Below, piece by piece: positions 16,805 to 26,246 of a stretch of 64,000 bases of DNA. The notes beneath the pieces are model-generated. The model saw nothing but the letters and a program-made list of their open reading frames with translations. It did no database searches and had not been told where the DNA came from. The DNA lies in the NCBI GenBank assembly GCA_014728035.1, contig WJMJ01000131.1, positions 62,001 to 126,000 of the forward strand, in the 5' to 3' direction. The first letter of the stretch is position 1. Every line of letters begins with the position of its first letter. This DNA is from Promethearchaeota archaeon (lineage in GTDB: Archaea > Asgardarchaeota > Thorarchaeia > Thorarchaeales > Thorarchaeaceae). A program made the position numbers and the translations under genes.

Positions 16805-18033
16805 GCAATCCTCCTTGGGTTTGCTGCATGCCACTTATTGGCTCGAATTCGGAATTCATCAAGAGTAATCAATTCCATAGATTCGTCTGCAGAGTCTACT
16901 AACGTAACACGATCAGTACAACTGAAACAAGGATCGATTGCTGCAAGTGTTATTGGCGCGTCGGCAATGTAACCACCACGAAGAGTATGAGCCATACTAA
17001 CCCAATTTGCATGTGTGGGGGCTCGAACCTTCAGACGGTCAGGTTTGGTAGTTCCATTTGTAACCAGATAGTGAATGACTTCTCCACGTGGTGCTTCATA
17101 TCTCGCAAGAACCTCATTGGGTTGAATGCGAGGTCTAACACGTTCACGAATGGGACCATCAGGTAAATTGTTTAGAAGCCAACGGCACATTTCAATGGAT
17201 TGAATTGTTTCGAGAACACGTACTATTGCACGCCCCGCAATATCGCATCGATCGGAGAGAATCATCTCAAATTCACCACTATCTCTAAGATGAACGTATG
17301 CCATTGTTGGGTCGTTGAATCGAACATCAACAGGAACATTACTACCCCGAGCAGTGGGACCCACAGCAGATGTCTTTTTAGCTATATCTGTTGGAAGTAT
17401 TCCAACACCATTAATACGATCCCAGAATGTCTTTTCGTAGATTGCAACATCTCTATAATATTCCATTCGCTCTTCAAGATGATCCAGACCCTTCAAAAGT
17501 CTCAGCTTCAACTCATCTGAAACATCCCTACGAACCCCACCAACTGTATTCATAGCATAATTTACTCGATTTCCACTAAGGTCTTCAAGCATGTCCATAA
17601 CAACTTCTCGGTCTCGCCAAGTGTACATGAAAGCAGTATCAAAACCTACCTCATGGAATGCTACACCTAACCAGAGAATGTGTGAATGAATACGTTCAAG
17701 TTCCCATGTTAGAGTCCTGATGAACTTGGCTCGATCGGAGATGTCAACTTCAGCAGCAAACTCGGAGGCTTGAGCAAAATTGCCATTATGAGTTGCTGAA
17801 CAAATACCACAAATACGTTCAACTAAATAGAGAATCTGTGTGAAGGTTTTCTGTTCTGTTAATTTTTCGATTCCTCGATGATTGTATCCAATATTGACCT
17901 CGGCGTCAATTATTCGTTCCCCTTCAACAGTAAGCTTGAACATGCCTGGCTCTTTTAGAGCTGGATGTTGGGGACCAATCGGGATGGATACACGGGGAGG
18001 AGTAATTGTTTTTCTATCATCAGATGAAGTCAT
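16801..18033 (-). CDS. Group 4 [NiFe]-hydrogenase large (catalytic) subunit
   Basis: 410 residues. It resembles NuoD/FpoD along its length but keeps both nickel-binding CxxC motifs: RICGIC (Cys75, Cys78) and DPCFSC (Cys369, Cys372). NuoD and FpoD have lost these. It is therefore a true [NiFe]-hydrogenase catalytic subunit of membrane-bound group 4, rather than a complex I subunit. About 38 residues follow the last CxxC. The ATG at 18033 is set by AGGAGG 9 nt upstream; the longer open frame has no support. It overlaps the NuoC-like gene end by nothing (1-nt gap) and the anchor gene by 4 nt. The likely reaction is H2 evolution from reduced ferredoxin or the reverse. Confidence 0.92.
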   Translation of the reverse strand: MTSSDDRKTITPPRVSIPIGPQHPALKEPGMFKLTVEGERIIDAEVNIGYNHRGIEKLTEQKTFTQILYLVERICGICSATHNGNFAQASEFAAEVDISDRAKFIRTLTWELERIHSHILWLGVAFHEVGFDTAFMYTWRDREVVMDMLEDLSGNRVNYAMNTVGGVRRDVSDELKLRLLKGLDHLEERMEYYRDVAIYEKTFWDRINGVGILPTDIAKKTSAVGPTARGSNVPVDVRFNDPTMAYVHLRDSGEFEMILSDRCDIAGRAIVRVLETIQSIEMCRWLLNNLPDGPIRERVRPRIQPNEVLARYEAPRGEVIHYLVTNGTTKPDRLKVRAPTHANWVSMAHTLRGGYIADAPITLAAIDPCFSCTDRVTLVDSADESMELITLDEFRIRANKWHAANPRRIA

Positions 18034-18034
18034 T

Positions 18035-18595
18035 TTATAGTTCCTCCTTTGGTTTTGGGCCGGTGGTCTTCGATCGTTCCATGAGCCCTCGTGGGTCTTC
18101 CCAGTCTTTTCGTAGTGGGAACTCATTCTCAGGCCAATTTTCAGGTAATTCACATCTTCTCGGATTAGGATGTCCAACTGGAACGATACCATATAATTCT
18201 CTAATCTCATTCTCAACAAATTCAGCCGCTGGAACGAGGTCAGTTATAGATGGATATTCGGGATGTTCTCGAGAAACATTGAGTTTGAATGTAATTGCTA
18301 TCTTTCTGTCATTTAGGAAGAAGTGATAACATGCCTGTAACTCATCTCCAAGGTCACGACCAGATAAAGTCGATAATTGCCACATATCATATTCATCTAA
18401 CATGTACTGAACAACATCGCGAATATTTTCAGTCTTGACTTGTAGAAATAGTCTGCGAGGTTGAACATGCACATAAGATTCAGAAGGTATTACATAATCT
18501 GATAGCTCCTGAAGAAGACTATCAAAGAGGGCATATTCTTCTTGGTATCCAGACTCTCGTGGAGCTGGTCTCATTTCTTTTTCTGCATCACTCAT
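18035..18595 (-). CDS. Group 4 hydrogenase NuoC-like subunit
   Basis: 186 residues matching the 30-kDa NuoC/EchD family: the core SITDLVPAAEFVENEIRELYG near residues 115-135 followed by GHPNPRRCELPENWP and FPLRKDW. This subunit packs against the large and small subunits and has no cofactor. A variable N-terminal ~40 residues precede the domain. Its ATG overlaps the stop of the small-subunit gene (ATGA), so the genes are translationally coupled. The basic, Lys/Pro-rich tail (TTGPKPKEEL) is not conserved in the family. Confidence 0.88.
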   Translation of the reverse strand: MSDAEKEMRPAPRESGYQEEYALFDSLLQELSDYVIPSESYVHVQPRRLFLQVKTENIRDVVQYMLDEYDMWQLSTLSGRDLGDELQACYHFFLNDRKIAITFKLNVSREHPEYPSITDLVPAAEFVENEIRELYGIVPVGHPNPRRCELPENWPENEFPLRKDWEDPRGLMERSKTTGPKPKEEL

Positions 18596-19107
18596 ACTTC
18601 AACGACCTCCTCAGCTTTTGCTTCAACTGGCTTGGGTACTTCTGCTATCTCTTTCTTTGGAGGAGCTACACCCAATGTTTCCGCTAAAATCTCAAGTAGT
18701 TTATACGCTCCAAATGTAATTGCGGATGGTTTTGGTGGGCAACCAGGAATATATGCGGTTACCGGAATTGCTTGGTCAACGCCACCTAGTACATTATATC
18801 CGCCTCGAAACACTCCACCGCTACAAGCACAGGACCCGATAGCTACCACAAACTTGGGTTCTGCCATCTGTTCATAGATTCTTTGAAGTCGTTCTTTGAT
18901 CTGCTCAGTAACAGGGCCCGTAACAAGCATGATGTCAGCATGTCGGGGACTGCCTACGAGCTTCATTCCAAATCGCTCAATGTCAATTCTTGGCATAAGT
19001 GCAGCCACTATCTCTATGTCACATCCATTGCAACTTCCACTGTTGAAATGAAAAACATAAGGTGACTTCAACCGCGCCTTGTTAATTAATCGTTTAAGAA
19101 ATCCCAT
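18592..19107 (-). CDS. Group 4 hydrogenase small subunit (NuoB/EchC type)
   Basis: 171 residues. The four cysteines for the single proximal [4Fe-4S] cluster are present: GSCNGCDIE near residue 24, GSCACSGG near 92 and YIPGCPPKP near 124. This is the short form found in complex I and group 4 hydrogenases. A GGAGG ribosome-binding site precedes the ATG at 19107. The last ~25 residues (PKKEIAEVPKPVEAKAEEVVEV) form an extra charged Ala/Glu/Val tail beyond the family core. Confidence 0.92.
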   Translation of the reverse strand: MGFLKRLINKARLKSPYVFHFNSGSCNGCDIEIVAALMPRIDIERFGMKLVGSPRHADIMLVTGPVTEQIKERLQRIYEQMAEPKFVVAIGSCACSGGVFRGGYNVLGGVDQAIPVTAYIPGCPPKPSAITFGAYKLLEILAETLGVAPPKKEIAEVPKPVEAKAEEVVEV

Positions 19108-19119
19108 TGTTCATACCTC

Positions 19120-19452
19120 CTAATCCATGCTCCCTGGAGCCACTGACAGATATGCAGCCGCAACAAGCGTAATGGCAAGATACCCTATGATAACGATGCC
19201 CGTGTTGGCCCATGCAATAAATAGCATGAAACCAATAATATCGAATAACATAAAGTACAGAGCAAAATTGAACAATTCGAGATTGAATTGTACTTTGCCG
19301 CCTAAGAACGCAGGTTCGCCGCAAGCATAAGCGTCAACTGCCGGTCCAGAGGTTCGGGCTTTTGGAGCAACAGCTCTACCAAGGAGGGCAATGACTCCTG
19401 CAAAAAGCAGGCTTAGTACGATTACTAATGTAAATGAAATTATGATGTCCAT
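19120..19452 (-). CDS. NuoA-like membrane subunit
   Basis: 110 residues with three hydrophobic helices. The loop AYACGEP followed by GKVQFNLELFNFALYFMLFD matches the NuoA/FpoA signature (Cys-Gly-Glu-Pro and acidic residue within helix 2). In complex I this small subunit borders NuoH and the quinone site. It leads the hydrogenase operon here; the ATG at 19452 is preceded by GGTGG, and a GTG 9 nt upstream is an alternative. A NuoA-like subunit is not part of simple Ech hydrogenases, and no NuoL/M/N-like antiporter subunit is encoded next to it. Confidence 0.82.
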   Translation of the reverse strand: MDIIISFTLVIVLSLLFAGVIALLGRAVAPKARTSGPAVDAYACGEPAFLGGKVQFNLELFNFALYFMLFDIIGFMLFIAWANTGIVIIGYLAITLVAAAYLSVAPGSMD

Positions 19453-19671
19453 TTGGGCCACCTATACACCTGCAGATATCAAGTTCGAGCCCTTCAAGGT
19501 CCACTAATAGCCTTAATGGTTGCACACTAATTTCTTAGAGTATGCATCCCATAATAAGGACAAATAATGGGCTCATTTGGGTAGACTTGAGTACTTTGGT
19601 TCAAGTTCACGTTAAAGTATTGTAGAACTCTAATGAACTCTGGTATATCGGACATGATTTTTTTCTGCCGC

Positions 19672-20466
19672 TTAGACCTTTTCTCGAGCAAGGTGGCCGA
19701 GTACAGCTGCTCCTAAAGCACCAGTATATTGTGGAGTATCAGGAATCCAGAGAGAATGCTCCAGACTCAGTTCAAGGTAATGCTTGAATGCAGGATTTAG
19801 TGCTACTCCCCCAGTAAGAGCAATGGGAGGTACGATTCCCACTCGACGTGCAAGAGACCCAACTTTTGATGCCATCGATAGATGAATTCCAGCTGCAATA
19901 TCAGGTGGTTCTTTGCCAGACCCGATATGGCCAATCACTTCACTTTCAGCAAACACTGTACAAGTGCTGCTAATTGTGCAGGGGTTATCGGATTCAAGCG
20001 CAATTTGCCCTAGTTCATCTAGAGACACACCAAGAACCCTTGCCATAACTTCAAGAAATCTGCCTGTACCAGCACTACACTTATCATTCAGTTCAAAATC
20101 ATGTGGTCTTCCGTTTTCACTAACTCTAATCACCTTCGAGTCCTGTCCACCAATATCAATCACCAATCTGATTCCAGAATTGATATAGTGGACACCTACA
20201 CAGTGACAGGTGATTTCAGTTATCACATCAGATGCAAAGTCAACCTGCCGTCGACCATACCCAGTACTGACAACATAAACCTCTGAAAGATTCAAATCTG
20301 AATCAGCAGCTAACGTGTGAAGAATTCCACTGGCAGCTTTTGAGGCGGAAGACCCAGTTACACAAAGATGTTTGGAAATTACTTCGCCCTTGTCAGATAG
20401 TAGAATGCCCTTTGTTGTTGTGGATCCCACATCGATGCCAATAGTTAGTGGGTTGTCATCAGGCAT
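19672..20466 (-). CDS. hgdC: 2-hydroxyacyl-CoA dehydratase activase (BadF/BcrAD/HgdC ATPase)
   Basis: 264 residues with the ASKHA ATPase fold: GIDVGSTTTKG at the N-terminus, VIDIGGQDSKVI near 105, DKCSAGTGRF near 130 and SSTCTVFAESEVIG near 170. The two cysteines bind the [4Fe-4S] cluster bridging the homodimer. The protein uses ATP to inject one electron from ferredoxin into the dehydratase component. It follows the two dehydratase subunit genes and starts almost at the upstream stop; the ATG at 20466 with AGGTG 7 nt before is used, and the GTG at 20475 is an alternative. Confidence 0.92.
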   Translation of the reverse strand: MPDDNPLTIGIDVGSTTTKGILLSDKGEVISKHLCVTGSSASKAASGILHTLAADSDLNLSEVYVVSTGYGRRQVDFASDVITEITCHCVGVHYINSGIRLVIDIGGQDSKVIRVSENGRPHDFELNDKCSAGTGRFLEVMARVLGVSLDELGQIALESDNPCTISSTCTVFAESEVIGHIGSGKEPPDIAAGIHLSMASKVGSLARRVGIVPPIALTGGVALNPAFKHYLELSLEHSLWIPDTPQYTGALGAAVLGHLAREKV

Positions 20467-20475
20467 CAAAGTCAC

Positions 20476-21687
20476 CTATGTGAACATCTCAAGCAAAGCG
20501 TCTACACGTGTCTGAATTTGCGCATCATTGAACAACCTTGAGTCAACCATATCACCCTCAATGATAATTCCAGGCACTCCGGTTTCTTCAGTAACAAGCT
20601 CCTTAGAAACTAGCTGGCCTAGCGAGTATCGCTTGCAAGAACGTACAGAGAACATTATGAATCCATCAAGATCATAGTCACGAATTAGCTGACACATCTT
20701 CTCAACTTTTGCATCGAGCCCTTTGTTAAGATACACATTGCTATACAATTCAGCCACATTTCGATACAAATCAGCACCTTCGATTGAACCTTGCCATGCA
20801 TGAGTGTATGTATCAGCAGGAAACACCACTCCACGTTTTGCAAGGCCGTTAAAGAATCGGAAAATTTGAAACCAAGGTGGTATGTTATCCCACAATAGAC
20901 GAACCCGTTCATCTCGAATGGCACCTAATCCGTTCTGGACACGGTCTTCGACCTCATCATACAAGGCCTGATAAAAATCAATGATGTAATCAGTACCACG
21001 AAGGGCAACTACAGGAGCCATAGTGAGAAATCGGTCAGCACAATTCAAGGGGCTTGGTTTATTTTTGCAAGCCTGCAAAGACTTCGTCCAGAGATCTATT
21101 GCTTTTGTAGAGTTATGAGCCACCTCTTGTAAACGCTCTTGCTCCATGGAGGTGCCAAAGGTTGTAGATAGAAATTGTATTAGACGTTCTATGCCCCGTT
21201 GTACATAATTGATGTGATGTGGTGTTTGCTCAGCATCAAGAGGGGGAGTATCCAAAAGGAAAACGGGTGCGTGAGTCATTACTGATATTGCATCATACCA
21301 CCGAAGCACCGTACCACAGATATTATTACAAGCCAGAAGAGCCTGAGGTCTAGGGAGTCCTTCCATTGGACTATTTTGAGGTTTGTAAGTAGACCCAATA
21401 CTTGACCTTGCGTATGAGCATAGCTCTTGAGAGTACCCCAATTCCTCCGCATACCCACATAGCTCGGGGCCTACTTTCTGAGAACCTACAACAGCACCAT
21501 ATTGTTCTGGATAGGATGGAGTAATTCCCATTGCGAGGGGTATCTCTACCGGGAATCCAGAGGTTACCCATGCAAGTTTTCCCTCTTCACTAGCATGTTG
21601 TCCTTCAAGCATATATCGAAACATTACTTGTTGAAGATGAGTTTGAGCATTCAGTGCACGATATGCTTTTTCTTTCTTATCAGACAT
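20476..21687 (-). CDS. 2-hydroxyacyl-CoA dehydratase D-component subunit (HgdB/FldB family)
   Basis: 403 residues. Family features include LCSYARSSIGS near 90, ACNNICGTVLRWYD near 125, and near the C-terminus FSVRSCKRYSLGQ followed by GIIIEGDMVDSRLFNDAQIQTRVDALLEMF. The conserved cysteines hold a [4Fe-4S] cluster. With its partner it would dehydrate a (R)-2-hydroxyacyl-CoA, such as the 2-hydroxyglutaryl or aryl-lactyl type, to the enoyl-CoA by a ketyl-radical mechanism; benzoyl-CoA reductase relatives cannot be excluded. The ATG at 21687 has GGAGGA upstream. It forms an operon with the genes on either side. Confidence 0.87.
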   Translation of the reverse strand: MSDKKEKAYRALNAQTHLQQVMFRYMLEGQHASEEGKLAWVTSGFPVEIPLAMGITPSYPEQYGAVVGSQKVGPELCGYAEELGYSQELCSYARSSIGSTYKPQNSPMEGLPRPQALLACNNICGTVLRWYDAISVMTHAPVFLLDTPPLDAEQTPHHINYVQRGIERLIQFLSTTFGTSMEQERLQEVAHNSTKAIDLWTKSLQACKNKPSPLNCADRFLTMAPVVALRGTDYIIDFYQALYDEVEDRVQNGLGAIRDERVRLLWDNIPPWFQIFRFFNGLAKRGVVFPADTYTHAWQGSIEGADLYRNVAELYSNVYLNKGLDAKVEKMCQLIRDYDLDGFIMFSVRSCKRYSLGQLVSKELVTEETGVPGIIIEGDMVDSRLFNDAQIQTRVDALLEMFT

Positions 21688-21688
21688 C

Positions 21689-22879
21689 TCAGATTCCTCC
21701 TTCAAGAGTTTCAAGAAAGCTTTGAATTCTTGTTAGAATACGTTGTTCATCAGATAATTCGGGATCCAAAGGAAGCCGAAGTGCCCTGATGCCAGCATCT
21801 TGCGTAACATGTTTCAGAGAAGGAGCTTCAAACTGGTCAGGATCACAGAAAGATTGCTCACATATGATTACACCATCTATACGAAAATTAGTGACAATCT
21901 GTTTCAAAAAATACATTCTCTCTTTGAGACCTTCTTGTGTTGGTTCAGAAGGAGCATTAAGTGTACTCCGAGCTAACTCTGAAAAAGGACTACCATCTGA
22001 TTGAGTTGGTGGTGTGAATACAGTCTTGAATCCAAGTGACAGCAAATCAAGAACAAGATTATGGGGATGCGATGTAGAAATTGAATCAAAAAGAGATGAT
22101 ATAGTAGAAGGAGAAATCATACCGCCAACAACTAAGATACGTGGATTTGTTTCGGTGAAATCAGAGGAAAAATCTTCAAAATTCTTAGTACTAAGACAAT
22201 TATGAACGCTATCGACCAAAGGAGAAGGTAAGTCTTGACCTATCTTTTCTGCTAATTTTTTGGCATCAACTGCTTTTTGATAGGTAGGAGCTCGAAGAAA
22301 ATCGGTTACCATTTCAGCAATACGACCATATGGCAACACATCCGGTTGAATGAGCCGGAATGAGTAAAGAAGCTGCATTCCATTTCGCCACAAATTTACG
22401 AGGTCTATTGCCTCAGAGAATTGTTCTTTGGGCGGATCTGTACCATACAAGTCATGCAGCTGCCTGTCAAGTTGTCTAATCTCGTATGTGAAAAATTCAA
22501 TAGCATCCTTATTGACAGGACCTGCAGGATAGGTTAACCGGAGCACTCGATCTTCAGGAAAACGATATTTCCAGACATCTCCAACATTTTGGAGCGAGTC
22601 ACATGTATTCCCTGGAAAAACTATGCCGACTATGTCATCTAAGTCACCAGCTGCCCGCTGAGCGAATATATTTCGAGAATAGGCACAGGAAAAGGTCTGC
22701 AGGCTTGATTCAAATCCACCAACAATGCCTTGTTTAGCAGTGATAAGAGATGGAATAAGGCCATGAGCTAAAAACAATTCAATCGGAGTGTGTTGGTAGA
22801 TATAACCAATTCTTTGCATATCCAAGCGATCCCGACCTTGTATGAGTTGAGTACATTCGGTAATTTGTCCATTACTCAC
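21689..22879 (-). CDS. 2-hydroxyacyl-CoA dehydratase D-component, second subunit
   Basis: 396 residues and more divergent than its partner. It keeps FSCAYSRN near 62, FPGNTCDSLQNVGDVWKY near 88 and a C-terminal EQSFCDPDQFEAPSLKHV ... LPLDPELSDEQRILTRIQSFLETL. These match the cluster-binding and substrate regions of HgdA-type subunits. The start is a GTG at 22879 with GAGGT about 8 nt upstream. It is the first gene of the three-gene operon and 1 nt separates it from the next. Expected product is an enoyl-CoA; the real substrate is unknown. Confidence 0.83.
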   Translation of the reverse strand: MSNGQITECTQLIQGRDRLDMQRIGYIYQHTPIELFLAHGLIPSLITAKQGIVGGFESSLQTFSCAYSRNIFAQRAAGDLDDIVGIVFPGNTCDSLQNVGDVWKYRFPEDRVLRLTYPAGPVNKDAIEFFTYEIRQLDRQLHDLYGTDPPKEQFSEAIDLVNLWRNGMQLLYSFRLIQPDVLPYGRIAEMVTDFLRAPTYQKAVDAKKLAEKIGQDLPSPLVDSVHNCLSTKNFEDFSSDFTETNPRILVVGGMISPSTISSLFDSISTSHPHNLVLDLLSLGFKTVFTPPTQSDGSPFSELARSTLNAPSEPTQEGLKERMYFLKQIVTNFRIDGVIICEQSFCDPDQFEAPSLKHVTQDAGIRALRLPLDPELSDEQRILTRIQSFLETLEGGI

Positions 22880-23077
22880 AGATTCAACCTCTCTGAAGAT
22901 ATATGGCGTAACCTACAGATGCACATAATCGGTCTTATTTCTATCGAATATTAGCAGGTATTTTGCAAAATTTTCCAGTACTTATTTTATAGAAGGAAAT
23001 ATCAGGAAGAAATGCACATTATAGATATTCAGGTTTGAAAATGAAACCAAAAAAAGAGAGAAGTAGAGCGTGAAATA

Positions 23078-24820
23078 ATGGAAGAGATATGGCATAAACA
23101 CAAGTGGCCCGAGGATGTCGCAAAGACTATCGACTATCCCAAAAAACCCTTGTTTGAAATGTTAGATACAACCGCTACAAAAGATGGTGAACTGCCATTT
23201 ACAGTATACGATGGTCAATCATGGACCTTCAATGAGGTTAAGACTGATGCAGATCGTATTGCAAATTTCCTTACAAGTAAAGGAATAGGGAAAGGAGATA
23301 AGGTTGCAGTATTCCTCCCTAATGTACCTCATTATCCATCTGTATTTTTTGGAGTATTAAAAACAGGTGCAACAGTTGTAACGTGTAATCCCTCGTATCG
23401 TTCAAACGAACTTAACTTTCAATTACAAGACTCTGGAGCAAGTGTAGTGTTTGTTTTTGACCACCCTAAAATTACTCCTACCTGTTATGAAGCGGTCAAA
23501 AACACTGATGTTAACATGGTAATAGTCTGCAGTATCAAACGATATCTACCAAAAATAAAGGCCATTATCGGAGGTTTAGCAAAGAAGATTCCAAAGAGTC
23601 CGTACTATGAGGAGGATATAACATACTTCTATGATGATATCGTGGAAAAATACGAAGCAAAAGCTCCTCAAGTGGATATTGATTCTGAAGACCTGGCTTT
23701 GATACTCTATACAGGAGGGACAACTGGCACTCCAAAAGGTGCATCCCTCAAGCACAGTAATCTCTATTCAAATGTACTTCAGATTTATGAGTGGGTGAAT
23801 CTTTCACCAGAAGATATTGATGCTCCACAAAAAATCGTTTACGGAAAAGAGGTTTTTGTTGGTGCATTACCATGGTACCATAGTTATGGTCTTACTCTAA
23901 CCATGTTGATGTCCACGAAATATGCATGTCAGCTGGTATGCATTCCAGACCCGAGAGCTGGCGATCCACCCCTATCTGAATTGCTAAGAGACCTTGAGAA
24001 GTACAAAGGCACGGTTCTAAACTGTGTACCCGCACTCTATGCAGGAATTGTCAACCATCCCAATGTTGACAAATATGACTTGAGTTCCATCAAGATTTGT
24101 AGTTCTGGGGCAGCTCCATTACCCCCAGAGCTAGCAAAGAGTTTTGAAGATGTGACAGGTGCCATCCTCTTCGAAGGTTATGGACTATCTGAAACCTCAC
24201 CAGTAACACATATCAATCCGACTAACAAACGAAACAGAAAATTCGGTTCAATTGGTCTTCCAGTTCCAGATACAATAGCTAGGATAGTAGATATCGAAAC
24301 TGGAACGAAAATATTAGGAGTGGGAGAAACAGGAGAGATTGCAATTCATGGACCACAAGTAATGGAGGGTTATTGGAACAAACCAGAGGAAACAGACAAT
24401 GTAATGCGAAACATTGACGGACTTCGTTTCTTCCTTACAGGGGATATCGGTCATATGGATGAAGAAGGTTACTTCGTTATTAGTGACAGAAAGAAAGACA
24501 TGGTCAATGTAGGTGGCCTGAAGGCATATCCAAGAGAGATTGAGGATATATTCTATGAACACCCCAAGATTGCAATGGCTGCAGCAATTGGTGTGCCTCG
24601 AGAAGATGATCCAAGTAATGAGTTTGTCAAAGCTTTCATTGTTCTAAAAGAGGGTGTGACTGCCACTCCAGAGGAATTCATTGAGTGGGCTAGAGATAAG
24701 ATGGCAGGGTACAAGAGACCAAGAGAGGTTGAACTTGTTGATGAGTTACCCTTAAGCCAGGTCGGAAAAGTTCTACGACGTGAACTTAGAAGAATGGAAT
24801 TAGAAAAGCGAAATGTATAG
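23078..24820 (+). CDS. Acyl-CoA synthetase (AMP-forming)
   Basis: 580 residues of the ANL superfamily. Visible core motifs are the P-loop LYTGGTTGTPKGA near 218, EGYGLSETSP near 368, GDIGHMDEEGYFVISDRKKD near 450, GGLKAYPREIE just after it, and the C-terminal catalytic lysine region QVGKVLRRELR near 565. It activates a carboxylic acid, probably a medium or long-chain fatty acid, with ATP and CoA. It is divergent from the dehydratase operon across a 198-nt spacer. The ATG at 23078 has only a weak purine-rich ribosome-binding site. A strong terminator follows. Confidence 0.92.
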   Translation: MEEIWHKHKWPEDVAKTIDYPKKPLFEMLDTTATKDGELPFTVYDGQSWTFNEVKTDADRIANFLTSKGIGKGDKVAVFLPNVPHYPSVFFGVLKTGATVVTCNPSYRSNELNFQLQDSGASVVFVFDHPKITPTCYEAVKNTDVNMVIVCSIKRYLPKIKAIIGGLAKKIPKSPYYEEDITYFYDDIVEKYEAKAPQVDIDSEDLALILYTGGTTGTPKGASLKHSNLYSNVLQIYEWVNLSPEDIDAPQKIVYGKEVFVGALPWYHSYGLTLTMLMSTKYACQLVCIPDPRAGDPPLSELLRDLEKYKGTVLNCVPALYAGIVNHPNVDKYDLSSIKICSSGAAPLPPELAKSFEDVTGAILFEGYGLSETSPVTHINPTNKRNRKFGSIGLPVPDTIARIVDIETGTKILGVGETGEIAIHGPQVMEGYWNKPEETDNVMRNIDGLRFFLTGDIGHMDEEGYFVISDRKKDMVNVGGLKAYPREIEDIFYEHPKIAMAAAIGVPREDDPSNEFVKAFIVLKEGVTATPEEFIEWARDKMAGYKRPREVELVDELPLSQVGKVLRRELRRMELEKRNV

Positions 24821-24823
24821 TAC

Positions 24824-24854
24824 AAGCTCGGGAAATCCCCGAGCTTCCCTTTTT
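24824..24854 (+). terminator. Strong intrinsic-type terminator
   Basis: AAGCTCGGG (24824-24832) pairs perfectly with CCCGAGCTT (24838-24846) around a 5-nt loop, followed by T residues at 24850-24854. Confidence 0.8.
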
Positions 24855-24972
24855 GTAAATGTATCATTTGCTTAAGATTAAAAAAGAAAACATATCCGAC
24901 TTGAATGATACTACTGCGCGGTTTGATAGCTAACAAGTCAAATGAACACTCGAATGCTGAGATGATCAACTA

Positions 24973-26178
24973 GTGATTAATAGAACTGCAAATAGAATGG
25001 TCAGTAAATCTTTTGCATCCCTTGAATATGAATACTGTAAAATTGATTGGGATCATTTTACGACAAGAGAGATTGGAATATACATACATGTTCCATTCTG
25101 TCCTAGATTATGTGCATTTTGCCCATTTCATCGTGTATTGTACAACAGACAACAGAAGGATAGATATCTGAAGGCTTTACTAAAGGAAATCGATTTGAGA
25201 GGAATATATGGAGAGGTTGAATGGGTCTATATTGGGGGAGGAACACCAAACCTATTGAAGCCCGATGAAATCTGTATGATTCTAGACAAACTCAAAGAAC
25301 ATGTGAATATAGAAGACATCACAATAGAAGGGAAACCACGATACTTCACTAGAGAATATCTCGAACAATTATACGCTTGTGAAATAAGTAAGCTAAGTAT
25401 TGGTGTTGAATCTTTGAAAGAAGAAAGTCTTGATATCGTGGAACGAGATAAAACAGGGGTCTCATTGATAGAAGAAATTGTCAATGATGCGCATGATTTA
25501 GGAATGGTAGTTAATGCTGATCTTATGGTAGGTCTCCCGAAACAATATAGCAAAGATGTTATCAGAGATGTGAAAAAATTGGCTGATTTGGAGTTGGATC
25601 AGATGTCCACATATCCATTTACAAAAGCACCAGGTGCTAAGAATAGAAGACGGACCACATCAAAACATATCTTTGAAATGATCGAGAAGGCTGCAGATGT
25701 GATTGAAGAAACAGGATATGTAAGGGAGAATGTCTGGGTGTTTTCAAGGCCAAAGCTAGCAACCAAATCTCTTACTGAAGATCCAAAAGAATACATCGGG
25801 TATGGCCCTTCAGCGTTCAGTGTTGTTGGCAATCTACAGGTAGTAAATCCCCACATTGAGAACTATATTGATGCAATCCTCCATGGTAGAACGATGGGAT
25901 TCAAAATTGATTTTGATGAGGGATTTAATGCTTGGCGACGATTTGCTCATCGACTTTATGATTTGCGTATCAGTGATGACTTTATCAAAAGTATGCCAAG
26001 AAGTATAAGGTGGGTGTCAAATATGTTGAAATTAATGGGATATATAAAAGATGAAAGAGTTACACGAAAAGGTCGATATTTCATTCATGATTTGACCACA
26101 ACAGTAATTGAGAAACTGCCATTTCCATTGGGCAATCCGGTATCTCGCGGAGTAGCTTGCATGAATATTTTCTTCTGA
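24973..26178 (+). CDS. Radical SAM protein of the HemN/HemW family
   Basis: 401 residues. The cluster motif CPRLCAFC (CX3CX2C) lies near residue 43 within HVPFCPRLCAFCPFH; GGGTPN near 89 and the E-x-x-P-type segment IEGKPRYF near 115 follow the HemN plan. The C-terminal wing-like region (RWVSNMLKLMGYIKDERVTRKGRYF) matches HemN-C. HemN-like proteins include oxygen-independent coproporphyrinogen oxidase, the heme chaperone HemW and various methylases; no other haem gene is visible, so the activity is open. The GTG at 24973 or the ATG at 24997 could start it; neither has a good ribosome-binding site. Confidence 0.85.
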   Translation: MINRTANRMVSKSFASLEYEYCKIDWDHFTTREIGIYIHVPFCPRLCAFCPFHRVLYNRQQKDRYLKALLKEIDLRGIYGEVEWVYIGGGTPNLLKPDEICMILDKLKEHVNIEDITIEGKPRYFTREYLEQLYACEISKLSIGVESLKEESLDIVERDKTGVSLIEEIVNDAHDLGMVVNADLMVGLPKQYSKDVIRDVKKLADLELDQMSTYPFTKAPGAKNRRRTTSKHIFEMIEKAADVIEETGYVRENVWVFSRPKLATKSLTEDPKEYIGYGPSAFSVVGNLQVVNPHIENYIDAILHGRTMGFKIDFDEGFNAWRRFAHRLYDLRISDDFIKSMPRSIRWVSNMLKLMGYIKDERVTRKGRYFIHDLTTTVIEKLPFPLGNPVSRGVACMNIFF

Positions 26179-26246
26179 ACAGCAATCTACGAGGAGTTCT
26201 TTAGGAAGAGTACAGGATATTTCTCAGTCAAATTCAGGTGATTCTA

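Noticed and set aside
16801..18033. Calling the large subunit NuoD/FpoD of a complex I-like enzyme
   Set aside because: Both CxxC nickel-binding motifs are intact, which NuoD and FpoD lack.
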